This document shows, piece after piece, positions 10,201-16,139 of a stretch of 32,159 nucleotides of DNA (position 1 is the stretch's first letter; every line of letters begins with the position of its first letter). The notes beneath the pieces were generated by a model. That model had not been told where the DNA came from. It did no database searches and worked only from the letters and a program-made list of their open reading frames with translations. Made by a program: the position numbers and the translations under genes. This DNA is from Flavobacteriales bacterium (GTDB lineage: Bacteria; Bacteroidota; Bacteroidia; NORP154): positions 1 to 32,159 of the forward strand of contig DTRK01000138.1 in the NCBI GenBank assembly GCA_012965955.1, read 5' to 3'.

Positions 10201-13200
10201 TCTGCTGTGGCAGAAGTATCTCCATTGTCCCACGCATACGTATATGGCGAGGTTCCTCCCGTTGTGCTTGTAATTGATACCGAACCATCAGCAGTTGCAC
10301 AACTTGCAGGAGTCATTGAAGCAGTTGCAATCAACATGGGAGGATCGGCGATGGTAATACTGGCTGAACCAGCACAACCGAGGTTATCAGACACTAACAC
10401 GGTATATGTTCCGGCGCCTAAATCTGTAGCAATCGCCGTGGATTGAGCTAACGGGTCATCCCACAGATATGTATATGGCAAAGACCCTCCCGTTCCGGCA
10501 GCAGTGGCCACAGCATCCGCTCCTCCATTACAAGTCAATTGAGCGGTTATCATAGCGGAGGCCGAAGCTCCTCCACCGTCAACCACAGTAATCTGCTGCG
10601 TGTAACTCGCCGTATTACCGCACGAATTAGTCATTGTGACAGTTACGGTATATGTTCCAGCAGAGTCATAATAATGGGTAACCTGGGCGCTGTTGGTAGT
10701 GACTGTTGCACCATCTCCATAATCCCAGGTATAGGAAGTTCCACCATAAGCCAGGAATCCAACACCCTGGCAAGTTGTAAATGAACCGCCACCATCAGGA
10801 GATTCTGCGAAGAAATCTCCGTCAACAGCAAGGCCAGAGCCTATGATTATCATTATTGAGTCAGATGCTGAGTTTGCGCAGCCATTTGTCAGCGTTAATT
10901 TAGCCCAATAGGAACCGGTATCTTGATATACGTGGGTAATTGATGAATAAGCACCAAATGAGGTTTGGATCACATCTACCGCTGAACCTGAACTCCCATC
11001 TCCAAAGTCCCAGGTATTGGTATAAATTCCTGCGAAGTAGAACAAGACGGCATCTCCCGGACATCCGGCAAAGCTTCCTTCAGCAGCAACACCAAAGATT
11101 CCATCATCATTACCTCCTGGAATTCCCAGGTTGGGAAAAGCACTATCAGTCACCGTAATAGTTAAACTGCTTGAATCAGAGAAACCGCAAGCATTGGTGC
11201 CGATTATGTTCACGGTGTACACCCCGGTGGAATCATATGAATGGTTAAGTCCAACACCCTGCGTGGTATCCAGTGTACCGTCTCCTAAGTTCCAGTAGTA
11301 TGTATAAGAAGTTCCGCCCAAACCTTCACTATTATTTGGGCCCAAGGCAACTATGTCACCAGGACACACATTATCGTTCAAAGTAATCATATCCACATCC
11401 ACAAACGTGTTGTTTGAATCCACTACTATTGTTGTCTTCAATGTTAGCTGGTTTCCACATCCATTCGATATCGTTACGGATGCTTCGAAAGTTCCCACAG
11501 TGTCGTATACATGTGTCAAATAATCTTGAGTTGTTGTCAGTGTATCACCATCGCCAAAATCCCAGAAAAATAAAGCCCAGTCATCGTCAATAGAGAAGTT
11601 AACGGCATCTCCCGGACATATTGTTGAGCTTGAGACGTCAAGCTCAATCTGTGGGGGTACTGGTGCATTGGCAGAAACTAAGAGTCCGCCCGTTAGCGTA
11701 GTATCCATTCCACAACCATTGGTAATGGTAACACTATAACTATAGGTGCCCAGTGAGTCATAATAATGTTCTGCCCAATCGCTGCCGGTTGTAATCGTAT
11801 ATCCGTCCCCAAAATCCCAATCGTAGGAGGCATAACCATATTCCGAACCTAAATTCACCCTATCTCCCGGACAAACTGGGTCCGGATAAGAATTCACCTC
11901 CATATTCATCGGGAAACCTATATTGTTCCCAACCACCAATGTGCTAGACAGTGTGGTATCATCACCACAGAAGTTAACTAAGGTTACCATTATTGGGAAT
12001 GAGCCTGTGTCAAGGTATGTATGGCCTATATTATTATAGGTAATTGAATCCACCGGGCTACCATCTCCATAATCCCATACATACAGGGCCATGCCAGCTG
12101 GAGCGTTGAATTGGGCGCCGCCAGGGCATATGGGAGATTGAAAGCCAATGCTGATGGAGGGCTGAAATCCCGCACTGTCATCAACAACTACCGTAGCATA
12201 AAGTGTGGAGTCATTTCCGCAGAAATTATACACTTTAACGGAGATTACGTACGTTCCAGCGGTATCAAAAGTGTGCGTAATACCATCATTACCTGAAGAG
12301 TCTGCGGGACTGCCATCTGCAAAATCCCATACGTAGGCCATGTATCCCCCTGGTGCGTTCATATACGTTTCTTCACCAGGACAAACCAGGTCGCTTGCTT
12401 GTATTTCAAACCAGGGCTGGTTTGGCAACCCTACTGAAGGGCTAACAATCACCGTTCCATAAAGGATCGTATCCCTACCGCAGTAATCATAGATTCGCAC
12501 GCTTTGAATATAGGCCCCCAAACTGGAATATGTGTGTGCATGCCACGATTCCGTAGTAGAGTCGCTGGGAGACCCGTCACCAGGGTTAAAGACATAAGCC
12601 AGATAGCCTCCAGGTGCATTAGTGCCAACCTCTTCTCCAGGACATACAGGTGAATTGAAACTTAGGTTTAACGCAGGCCAGGCCGCATCGTCTTTTACCT
12701 CAACTTGTGCCGTGGATGTATCCGTATTTCCACAGCCATTGGTAATGGCAAAGGTGACGGGGTAGAAACCCAGTGTGCTATAAGAATGAGTAGGGTATTG
12801 GCTTGTAGATGTCGTAGCATCCCCAAAATCCCAGTAAAAATCCGTACCATCGTTAGCGTAAGGGTAAAAGTTCACTGGTTGTAACGGACAAACAGGGTCA
12901 GGCCAGAATCCAAACTCCGCGTTTGGTATGCCTGTGCTATCCACGGATATGCCCTGTACAATTGTGTCAATACCGCAAATTCCAGTGGTAATCAAAGTGA
13001 CATTGTATACTCCCAAAGTTGTGTACGCATGATTGGCCCATTGTCCACTTGCTGAATCACCATCCCCAAAATCCCATAAGAAGGAACTAGCCAGTCCGTC
13101 ACCATTGAATCCAACTTCAGATCCTGGACAAACTGCTGTATCAGACATGTAAAAATCAGTTGCTTGTTGATATATCTCAAGCAGGTTGTAGCTGCTCCCA

Positions 13201-13481
13201 ATATAGCTGCCCAAACTATCATATCCGTAGAGGTTCACCTGAAAATTTCCATTCCACATGTAGGTATGGGAGGTATCAGTTCCCGTCCAGTAGCCACTAT
13301 AACCGTCACCAAAGTCAATAAGGTAAGTACTGCCTGCCGTGCTGGTGTTGGTAAATGTTACCGTAAGCGGAACGCAGCCCTGGGACACGTCCATTGTAAA
13401 GCTGGTTTGTGCGTAGGCAGTTGTAAGTGATAGACACAATGCCGTAATTATTAACGAGAGGGCTTTAGTAGGTGTGTTCAT
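7218..13481 (-). CDS. Giant PKD/SprB-repeat adhesin with T9SS sorting domain (2087 aa)
   Basis: Predicted cell-surface or secreted adhesin. A signal peptide (about residues 1-24, ending AYAQT) is followed by 11 PKD-type repeats (about 28-970; cores such as LWDFGDGD, VWDYGDGS), ten SprB-type repeats (about 975-1735; cores such as GGTTPYTYAW and TYTVTVTD), a block of about 185 residues resembling paired fibronectin-III folds (about 1735-1917), one more SprB-type repeat with TAPYTYLWDDG, and a type A T9SS sorting domain (about 2003-2087; VIYPNPNTGQFSI ... GVYYVQVVSSRG). Nearly every PKD repeat has a Cys in a CPG-type motif and another in a CGND-type motif, suggesting one disulfide per repeat. 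SprB-type repeats occur in the gliding adhesin SprB of Flavobacterium, but gliding is not proven here. The ATG start sits directly before a good signal peptide. A possible weak promoter (TTG at 13565-13567, GAAATTTG at 13535-13542, minus strand) lies upstream. Confidence 0.93.
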   Translation of the reverse strand: MNTPTKALSLIITALCLSLTTAYAQTSFTMDVSQGCVPLTVTFTNTSTAGSTYLIDFGDGYSGYWTGTDTSHTYMWNGNFQVNLYGYDSLGSYIGSSYNLLEIYQQATDFYMSDTAVCPGSEVGFNGDGLASSFLWDFGDGDSASGQWANHAYTTLGVYNVTLITTGICGIDTIVQGISVDSTGIPNAEFGFWPDPVCPLQPVNFYPYANDGTDFYWDFGDATTSTSQYPTHSYSTLGFYPVTFAITNGCGNTDTSTAQVEVKDDAAWPALNLSFNSPVCPGEEVGTNAPGGYLAYVFNPGDGSPSDSTTESWHAHTYSSLGAYIQSVRIYDYCGRDTILYGTVIVSPSVGLPNQPWFEIQASDLVCPGEETYMNAPGGYMAYVWDFADGSPADSSGNDGITHTFDTAGTYVISVKVYNFCGNDSTLYATVVVDDSAGFQPSISIGFQSPICPGGAQFNAPAGMALYVWDYGDGSPVDSITYNNIGHTYLDTGSFPIMVTLVNFCGDDTTLSSTLVVGNNIGFPMNMEVNSYPDPVCPGDRVNLGSEYGYASYDWDFGDGYTITTGSDWAEHYYDSLGTYSYSVTITNGCGMDTTLTGGLLVSANAPVPPQIELDVSSSTICPGDAVNFSIDDDWALFFWDFGDGDTLTTTQDYLTHVYDTVGTFEASVTISNGCGNQLTLKTTIVVDSNNTFVDVDMITLNDNVCPGDIVALGPNNSEGLGGTSYTYYWNLGDGTLDTTQGVGLNHSYDSTGVYTVNIIGTNACGFSDSSSLTITVTDSAFPNLGIPGGNDDGIFGVAAEGSFAGCPGDAVLFYFAGIYTNTWDFGDGSSGSAVDVIQTSFGAYSSITHVYQDTGSYWAKLTLTNGCANSASDSIMIIIGSGLAVDGDFFAESPDGGGSFTTCQGVGFLAYGGTSYTWDYGDGATVTTNSAQVTHYYDSAGTYTVTVTMTNSCGNTASYTQQITVVDGGGASASAMITAQLTCNGGADAVATAAGTGGSLPYTYLWDDPLAQSTAIATDLGAGTYTVLVSDNLGCAGSASITIADPPMLIATASMTPASCATADGSVSITSTTGGTSPYTYAWDNGDTSATADSLASGTYTVTITDSNSCQNTQVFTLNDVGGTTISGTTVTDATCNGGSDGAVAISVSGGTTPYTYAWSNGDTIEDVTGLKEGTYTVTVTDSAGCKTIESATVSEPLPIALATTIADANCGVADGSIVASVSGGTPGYEYLWSNAVTTSSNSGLVAGAYTLTITDTNSCTATYTVIVSNANSPEITAVVDDLTCNGSGDGAIDLTVSGGTTPYTYLWLHNGSFIQDVSGLDANSYTVILNDGGGCQTAQTFSVTEPDVLAVNLAVSGEHCNSSDGWIAATATGGTEPYTYSWTSGGSSSSITGLADGPDTVNIADANSCTVSSNTTVSDIPGPSVSISDSSMVLCFGDGDGTATALAVAGTGDYTYTWNDLNSQSNAQATDLDTGTYQVMVVDSAGCADSASVTITQPNVLTASISTIANTSCFDTCDGSATVTITGGTSPYAVLWGDGQVTIVAVDLCDGGVDAVVTDTNGCVTITTGMITEPSMIVLSTTETNISCAGGNDGSIDLTMTGGTAPYTYNWSNSDTTEDVSNLTFGTYEVIATDTNGCQDSITVSLTEEAPLVLTTSNVDAHCGQTDGSVSVGVSGGVAPYTYAWDDPGAQITAAATGLPDDVYHVTVMDSFGCVATDSATVSTTVDSISICVVTVDSTSSMNVVVWDKPSLGLGISSVNVYRDVIGNYTLIGNVAYDSLSLFEDLDTINANPNSLSYSYKISIVDSCANEGPKSDFHKTINLAPVNVIGGDATLIWDNYQGFNFAYYRIMRNTKGFDSTWVAIDSVTNSVFIKIDIGAPQVSKLSYRVDVVTASVCLAEKGKNFNSSKSNTSSFDNKDYMTAAVTTTDQVQDSCTGTATIVITDGTAPYTYLWDDGLIQTTATATGLCAGIYNVTVYDADGDSIVGSGAVGTISGFNEFDLGTYLVIYPNPNTGQFSILITIPQLDLATLKVFTIEGQLVIENALPGIAGELRTDLDLSGEGPGVYYVQVVSSRGTSVKKVVVQ

Positions 13482-13649
13482 ATTGACTATGATTTCCGGT
13501 TAAAATGAGGTGTAAAAGTAGCGTATAAAAATAACAAATTTCCTGAATTTTAGGTGTGTGCAGGCAATAAAATAGACGTCGGAAGTATGTAAAGAGTTGC
13601 TTGGTGGGGAATATAGTTTAAGTTGAAAGTAAAAAGGAGAAAGTAAAAG

Positions 13650-13728
13650 GGGAGTGCACGCCATGAAGCCTCGCTGGCGCTCACTTCATGCCTCGCGATC
13701 CCTCCTAACCGTGCAGGGAATCAAATCC
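13650..13728. repeat. Dispersed palindromic repeat, copy 1 (full, 79 bp)
   Basis: This 79-base unit matches 15809-15887 at 75 of 79 positions by eye, in the same orientation. It begins GGGAGTGC and ends AATCAAATCC. An internal inverted repeat, CATGAAG ... CTTCATG, encloses a short variable stretch and CGCTGGCG. The four differences lie at position 9 and in the three bases just after the left arm. Confidence 0.85.
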
Positions 13729-13752
13729 AGGTCCAGGTTTCCGTCATAATGG

Positions 13753-13791
13753 GGGAGTGCTCGCCATGAAGCATCGCTGGCGCTCACTTCA
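13753..13791. repeat. Dispersed palindromic repeat, copy 2 (truncated, 39 bp)
   Basis: This holds only the first 39 bases of the 79-base unit, from GGGAGTGC through the CTTCA of the right palindrome arm, and then diverges. It lies 24 bases from copy 1 in the same orientation and differs from it at two positions, one of them in the variable loop. Confidence 0.8.
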
Positions 13792-13797
13792 ATTAGA

Positions 13798-13837
13798 AAC
13801 TGTCTGACTTTCTCATTTATAAATCTGTCAGCCAGTT
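13798..13837 (-). terminator. Weak candidate terminator after the head-group operon
   Basis: An imperfect inverted repeat, AACTGtcTGAC and GTCAgcCAGTT (mismatches in lower case), lies 22 bases past the stop at 13860. The 18-base loop contains ATTTATAAAT. On the minus strand the stem is followed by TCTAATTG rather than a true U tract, so this may only be a processing or pausing structure. Confidence 0.3.
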
Positions 13838-13859
13838 CAAGATAGCCCCCCCAGCCTTG

Positions 13860-14537
13860 TTAAACTTTATCTGAGCTAATCTTATTGGGGGAAACAATCT
13901 TCACAAGAGAATATAGGTAAGTAAGAATAAAGCCCCCCGCAATTATCGGTGTAGTATATGGGACCAGCCATGCAACGATTAGTGATACATTGACAAACAA
14001 GATCGCTGATGCCGATTTAGTTTGATTTCTGATCAAATAAGGCATTGGGTATTTGACAAACATGGTTATCGTGTGGACGACAAACATTGCCATCAGAGGT
14101 AAAGTCGGATCAAAATCAAATATGACAGCCAATAATATCACAAAAAGAATGTGGCGAATCAGCTCATTGGTAGGTGAGCCTGTTCCCTTGACAATGTCGG
14201 GATCAAGCCTTGAAACTGAACGGACTAAAATTGCGGCTACAGCAATCAAACCAACAAGGCCACAAATCCATCCGTAATGCACCCCAATAACCATTATTAT
14301 AATGGTATGAGAAATAGCATCGCATACGTTGTCCAAACGAGCACCGAACTCACTCCTTACATTCAGTTTCCCAGCAAGCATACCATCCAAATCATCCATG
14401 ATGTTATTATAGATGATCAAAGGAATTAGGAACTCGTAACCTTCCTCTGTAAATAATGCAATCAAAGGGAGCACACCAAGGATGGAGACAATGTTTGGTA
14501 TGTTCTTGTAAATGTTGAGTCTAACGGAATTGGGCAT
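13860..14537 (-). CDS. CDP-alcohol phosphatidyltransferase family membrane protein
   Basis: 225-residue multi-pass membrane protein of the CDP-alcohol phosphatidyltransferase family, which transfers a substituted phosphate from a CDP-linked donor to an alcohol in the cytoplasmic membrane. The motif is visible: D48-x2-D51-G52-x2-A55-G56-x8-G65-x3-D69-x3-D73. The four metal- and catalysis-linked Asp residues are intact, but the usual Arg after A55 is Gly. Several hydrophobic segments follow the motif. The ATG at 14537 lies 12 bases past the stop of the cytidylyltransferase gene, so the two are very likely cotranscribed. That pairing suggests the partner makes CDP-X and this enzyme uses it to build a lipid head group, as in CDP-choline, CDP-inositol or CDP-aminoethylphosphonate routes. 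The substrate cannot be read from the sequence. Confidence 0.85.
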   Translation of the reverse strand: MPNSVRLNIYKNIPNIVSILGVLPLIALFTEEGYEFLIPLIIYNNIMDDLDGMLAGKLNVRSEFGARLDNVCDAISHTIIIMVIGVHYGWICGLVGLIAVAAILVRSVSRLDPDIVKGTGSPTNELIRHILFVILLAVIFDFDPTLPLMAMFVVHTITMFVKYPMPYLIRNQTKSASAILFVNVSLIVAWLVPYTTPIIAGGFILTYLYSLVKIVSPNKISSDKV

Positions 14538-14549
14538 TTATGTTTCAGC

Positions 14550-15323
14550 TTAGCCTGCTAGTTGGAATCTAGATTGCTGCAAGAGCATTTCACAGTTTTG
14601 GAGGTCATCTGTTGTATCTATTTCGTACCAACGATCCATATCAAAGTAAACGCACTGAAAATTCAAACTGCCGTTGCCAACCATTTCAGAAAGAAGAGCT
14701 TCATAATAGTCATTCACTTTGCCTGCCGATATCCAAGTATCCAAGCGTTTGCAAATCCGTTTCCAGGATTCCAGTGAAAAGCCATAGATGTTTACAGTCT
14801 TATAAGTACAGCCATTCGCATTTAAATTCTCACCAAGGTTGATAGAGGCTACCCGGTCAGTCACAAAATTGTCAGTTGTAACGGTTGTTCCATTCATCCA
14901 CGGTAATATTTGAGACACAGCTATAGTGTTAGGTATAAGCATTTTCTCAAGTAACGGAGCTTCAAACACCAAGTCACTTTCAATTAAAAGGAATGGTTCT
15001 TTAATTGTAGCTCTTGCTAACCACAGTGAATAAATGTTATTTGTCGTTGCGAAATCAGCATTAACAACGTATTCAACAATAATGTCCCCACTATTTTTAT
15101 CCAAAAAATTTCTAATCTGATGATCAAAATAACCCACAACCACAACCAACCGCTTAAAGCTATTTTCGCGTAGGCAAGTAATTAAGCGACCCAGGATTTC
15201 AATTTCATTCACTTTGGTCAGACACTTAGGCATGTTGTCAGTGAAGGGTTTTAATCGGCTTCCCGTGCCAGCTGCAAGTAGCAGGGCTGTTGTTATTCTG
15301 GTTGTGTGATCCATCTTCTCCAT
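14550..15323 (-). CDS. LicC-like nucleotidyltransferase (CTP:phosphocholine cytidylyltransferase family)
   Basis: 257-residue sugar-nucleotidyltransferase fold; family members activate a phospho-alcohol with CTP to form a CDP-linked donor in the cytoplasm. The N-terminal nucleotide-binding signature is LLLAAGTGSRL (residues 14-24), then P26 and PK at 32-33. The LicC-type motif NADFATTNNIYSLWLAR spans 88-104, a probable metal Asp is D117 in ESDLVF, and RWYEID (231-236) holds the likely second metal Asp. I chose the ATG at 15323 because AAAGGAAA lies seven bases upstream and the protein then begins shortly before the first beta strand. A TTG at 15410 would add 29 residues with no family resemblance. 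It sits immediately upstream of the CDP-alcohol transferase gene. The substrate could be phosphocholine, phosphoethanolamine, inositol phosphate or aminoethylphosphonate; none of the kinases or PepM-type genes that would decide this is in the window. Confidence 0.85.
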   Translation of the reverse strand: MEKMDHTTRITTALLLAAGTGSRLKPFTDNMPKCLTKVNEIEILGRLITCLRENSFKRLVVVVGYFDHQIRNFLDKNSGDIIVEYVVNADFATTNNIYSLWLARATIKEPFLLIESDLVFEAPLLEKMLIPNTIAVSQILPWMNGTTVTTDNFVTDRVASINLGENLNANGCTYKTVNIYGFSLESWKRICKRLDTWISAGKVNDYYEALLSEMVGNGSLNFQCVYFDMDRWYEIDTTDDLQNCEMLLQQSRFQLAG

Positions 15324-15330
15324 TCTATCT

Positions 15331-15338
15331 TTTCCTTT
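15331..15338 (-). promoter_or_regulatory. Ribosome binding site deciding the cytidylyltransferase start
   Basis: AAAGGAAA on the minus strand, seven bases before the ATG at 15323. It supports this start over the in-frame TTG at 15410, and is one of the clearer Shine-Dalgarno-like sites in a window where most genes lack one. Confidence 0.55.
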
Positions 15339-15424
15339 CTTTCTGTTTAAACTATAATCCCCACTATCAACGCACAGCGTTGTAGTATTCAGCAGATACT
15401 CTACCTTCAAATGATCTGTAGAAG

Positions 15425-15445
15425 TGTTTTATCAACGATAAAACA
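15425..15445. promoter_or_regulatory. Perfect small palindrome in the leader of the head-group operon
   Basis: A nine-base inverted repeat, TGTTTTATC and GATAAAACA, surrounds AAC, about 100 bases upstream of the cytidylyltransferase start. It could be an operator or a small leader hairpin. No regulator gene lies next to it, and AT-rich DNA can form such a site by chance. Confidence 0.3.
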
Positions 15446-15724
15446 AAAAACTTCAGCACGAAGAGAAAGGCAAGAACTCTTTCTCTATATCAATAACTCC
15501 ACCCCATTGTGTCTAAGTATGAGAGTCTTATGATGATTTTAAAAAAAACTCAAATTTTCAGGGTGTCTAAAGGGATTGCGAAGTTACTAAATTTATCAAG
15601 CTTATTTTATAAATCCGATGGTAGAATTATTATAAAGTCGAACCTTCTCATCATTTCGTCAAGCAAAGGTTTGAGCTTAGCGAACCTGGAAGGAGTAACT
15701 CCGTTGATCATGTCTTGTCCGATA

Positions 15725-15773
15725 AGGGAATCAATTCCCGCTCGCTTCGCGAGCTTGTTATTTTTTATTCCGT
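15725..15773. repeat. Short repeat with GCTCGC-TTC-GCGAGC hairpin, copy 1
   Basis: AGGGAATCAA, a tTCCC variant, a perfect six-base-pair hairpin (15740-15754) and then an AT-rich tail with TTTTTTATT. It repeats at 15874-15922 with small changes. The hairpin followed by T residues resembles a terminator on the plus strand, but no plus-strand gene ends here. Confidence 0.7.
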
Positions 15774-15808
15774 CACTCGCCCGAGCATGTTCGGTTTTTT
15801 TCAATCCA

Positions 15809-15887
15809 GGGAGTGCTCGCCATGAAGCAGTGCTGGCGCTCACTTCATGCCTCGCGATCCCTCCTAACCGTGCAGGGAATCAAATCC
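15809..15887. repeat. Dispersed palindromic repeat, copy 3 (full, 79 bp)
   Basis: Same unit and orientation as 13650-13728, matching at 75 of 79 positions by eye. In this copy the variable bases AGT after the left palindrome arm allow an added inner stem, AGTG against CGCT. Its right end runs directly into the GCTCGC/GCGAGC hairpin repeat, so the two units may be parts of one larger element that copy 1 carries only in part. Confidence 0.85.
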
Positions 15888-15922
15888 CGCTCGCTTCGCG
15901 AGCCTGCATTTTTTATTTTCAC
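15874..15922. repeat. Short repeat with GCTCGC-TTC-GCGAGC hairpin, copy 2
   Basis: Copy of 15725-15773: AGGGAATCAA, TCCC, the hairpin at 15889-15903, then a tail with TTTTTTATTTT. It overlaps the right end of the 79-base repeat and lies about 30 bases from the tRNA-Arg terminator. Confidence 0.7.
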
Positions 15923-15954
15923 GCTTACTCAAGCGAGCTTGAGCCGCGCTCAAA

Positions 15955-15984
15955 TAAAAAACCCCGGCACCTTTGGTGCTGGGA
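15955..15984 (-). terminator. Intrinsic terminator of tRNA-Arg
   Basis: Nine-base-pair stem CCCGGCACC (15963-15971) and GGTGCTGGG (15975-15983) with a three-base loop and one G-T pair. On the minus strand it is followed by six T residues (15956-15961). It begins 14 bases past the tRNA 3' end. Confidence 0.85.
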
Positions 15985-15997
15985 TTTGATCATCAAG

Positions 15998-16071
15998 TGA
16001 ACCCGGAGGGAGTCGAACCCCCAACCTCCTGATCCGTAGTCAAGTGCTCTATCCAGTTAAGCTACGGGTCC
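15998..16071 (-). tRNA. tRNA-Arg (anticodon ACG)
   Basis: A 74-base cloverleaf reads on the minus strand. Acceptor stem GGACCCG pairs with CGGGTTC (one G-T). The D arm contains AGCTTAACTGGATAGAGC, the anticodon stem is CTTGA/TCAGG around loop CTACGGA, giving anticodon ACG, and the T loop is GGTTCGACTCC. A73 is the discriminator. CCA is not encoded, since CTT follows, so it must be added after transcription. A34 is expected to become inosine by TadA, letting the tRNA read CGU, CGC and CGA. An intrinsic terminator follows. Confidence 0.96.
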
Positions 16072-16139
16072 TTGTTTTACAGTACAAATGTAGTTCTTTC
16101 TTCTAAGCTTCCCATCAAGCTAGATCGGATGAGAGGGGA

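Larger units (their letters stand above)
13482..13859. other. Non-coding stretch with dispersed repeats
   Basis: No gene is seen in these 378 bases. They hold, from the right, an imperfect inverted repeat just past the end of the CDP-alcohol transferase gene, two copies of a dispersed palindromic repeat (13753-13791 and 13650-13728), a 10-base direct repeat GAAAGTAAAA (13625-13634 and 13639-13648), and the leader of the adhesin gene. Confidence 0.6.
15324..15997. other. Non-coding, repeat-rich stretch between tRNA-Arg and the head-group operon
   Basis: About 670 bases without a gene I can support. From the right it holds the tRNA terminator (15955-15984), a GCTCGC/GCGAGC hairpin (15889-15903), the 79-base repeat (15809-15887), a second such hairpin (15740-15754), an AT-rich stretch and a small palindrome (15425-15445). 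A 78-codon minus frame (15607-15843) and a 163-codon plus frame (15509-16000) both run through the repeats; the plus one also enters the tRNA. I treat both as chance. Confidence 0.55.

Noticed and set aside
15324-15410. N-terminal extension of the cytidylyltransferase from a TTG at 15410
   Set aside because: It adds 29 residues with no family likeness, starts with TTG and has no clear ribosome site; the ATG at 15323 has AAAGGAAA at the right distance.
15607-15843. Possible 78-residue minus-strand gene, with a tail (KLKPLLDEMMRRFDFIII) faintly like the end of a tyrosine autokinase nucleotide-binding domain
   Set aside because: Half of the frame lies in the dispersed repeats, the likeness is short and lacks the following Asp and Pro pattern, and no other part of such a gene is near. 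It could be a gene remnant, but I cannot support it.
15509-16000. 163-codon plus-strand open frame
   Set aside because: It runs through the non-coding repeats, the tRNA terminator and into the tRNA itself; no domain or composition speaks for a protein.
15955-16071. tRNA-Arg as an attachment site of an integrated element
   Set aside because: No integrase or phage gene is present, and no repeat of the tRNA 3' end was seen elsewhere in the window.
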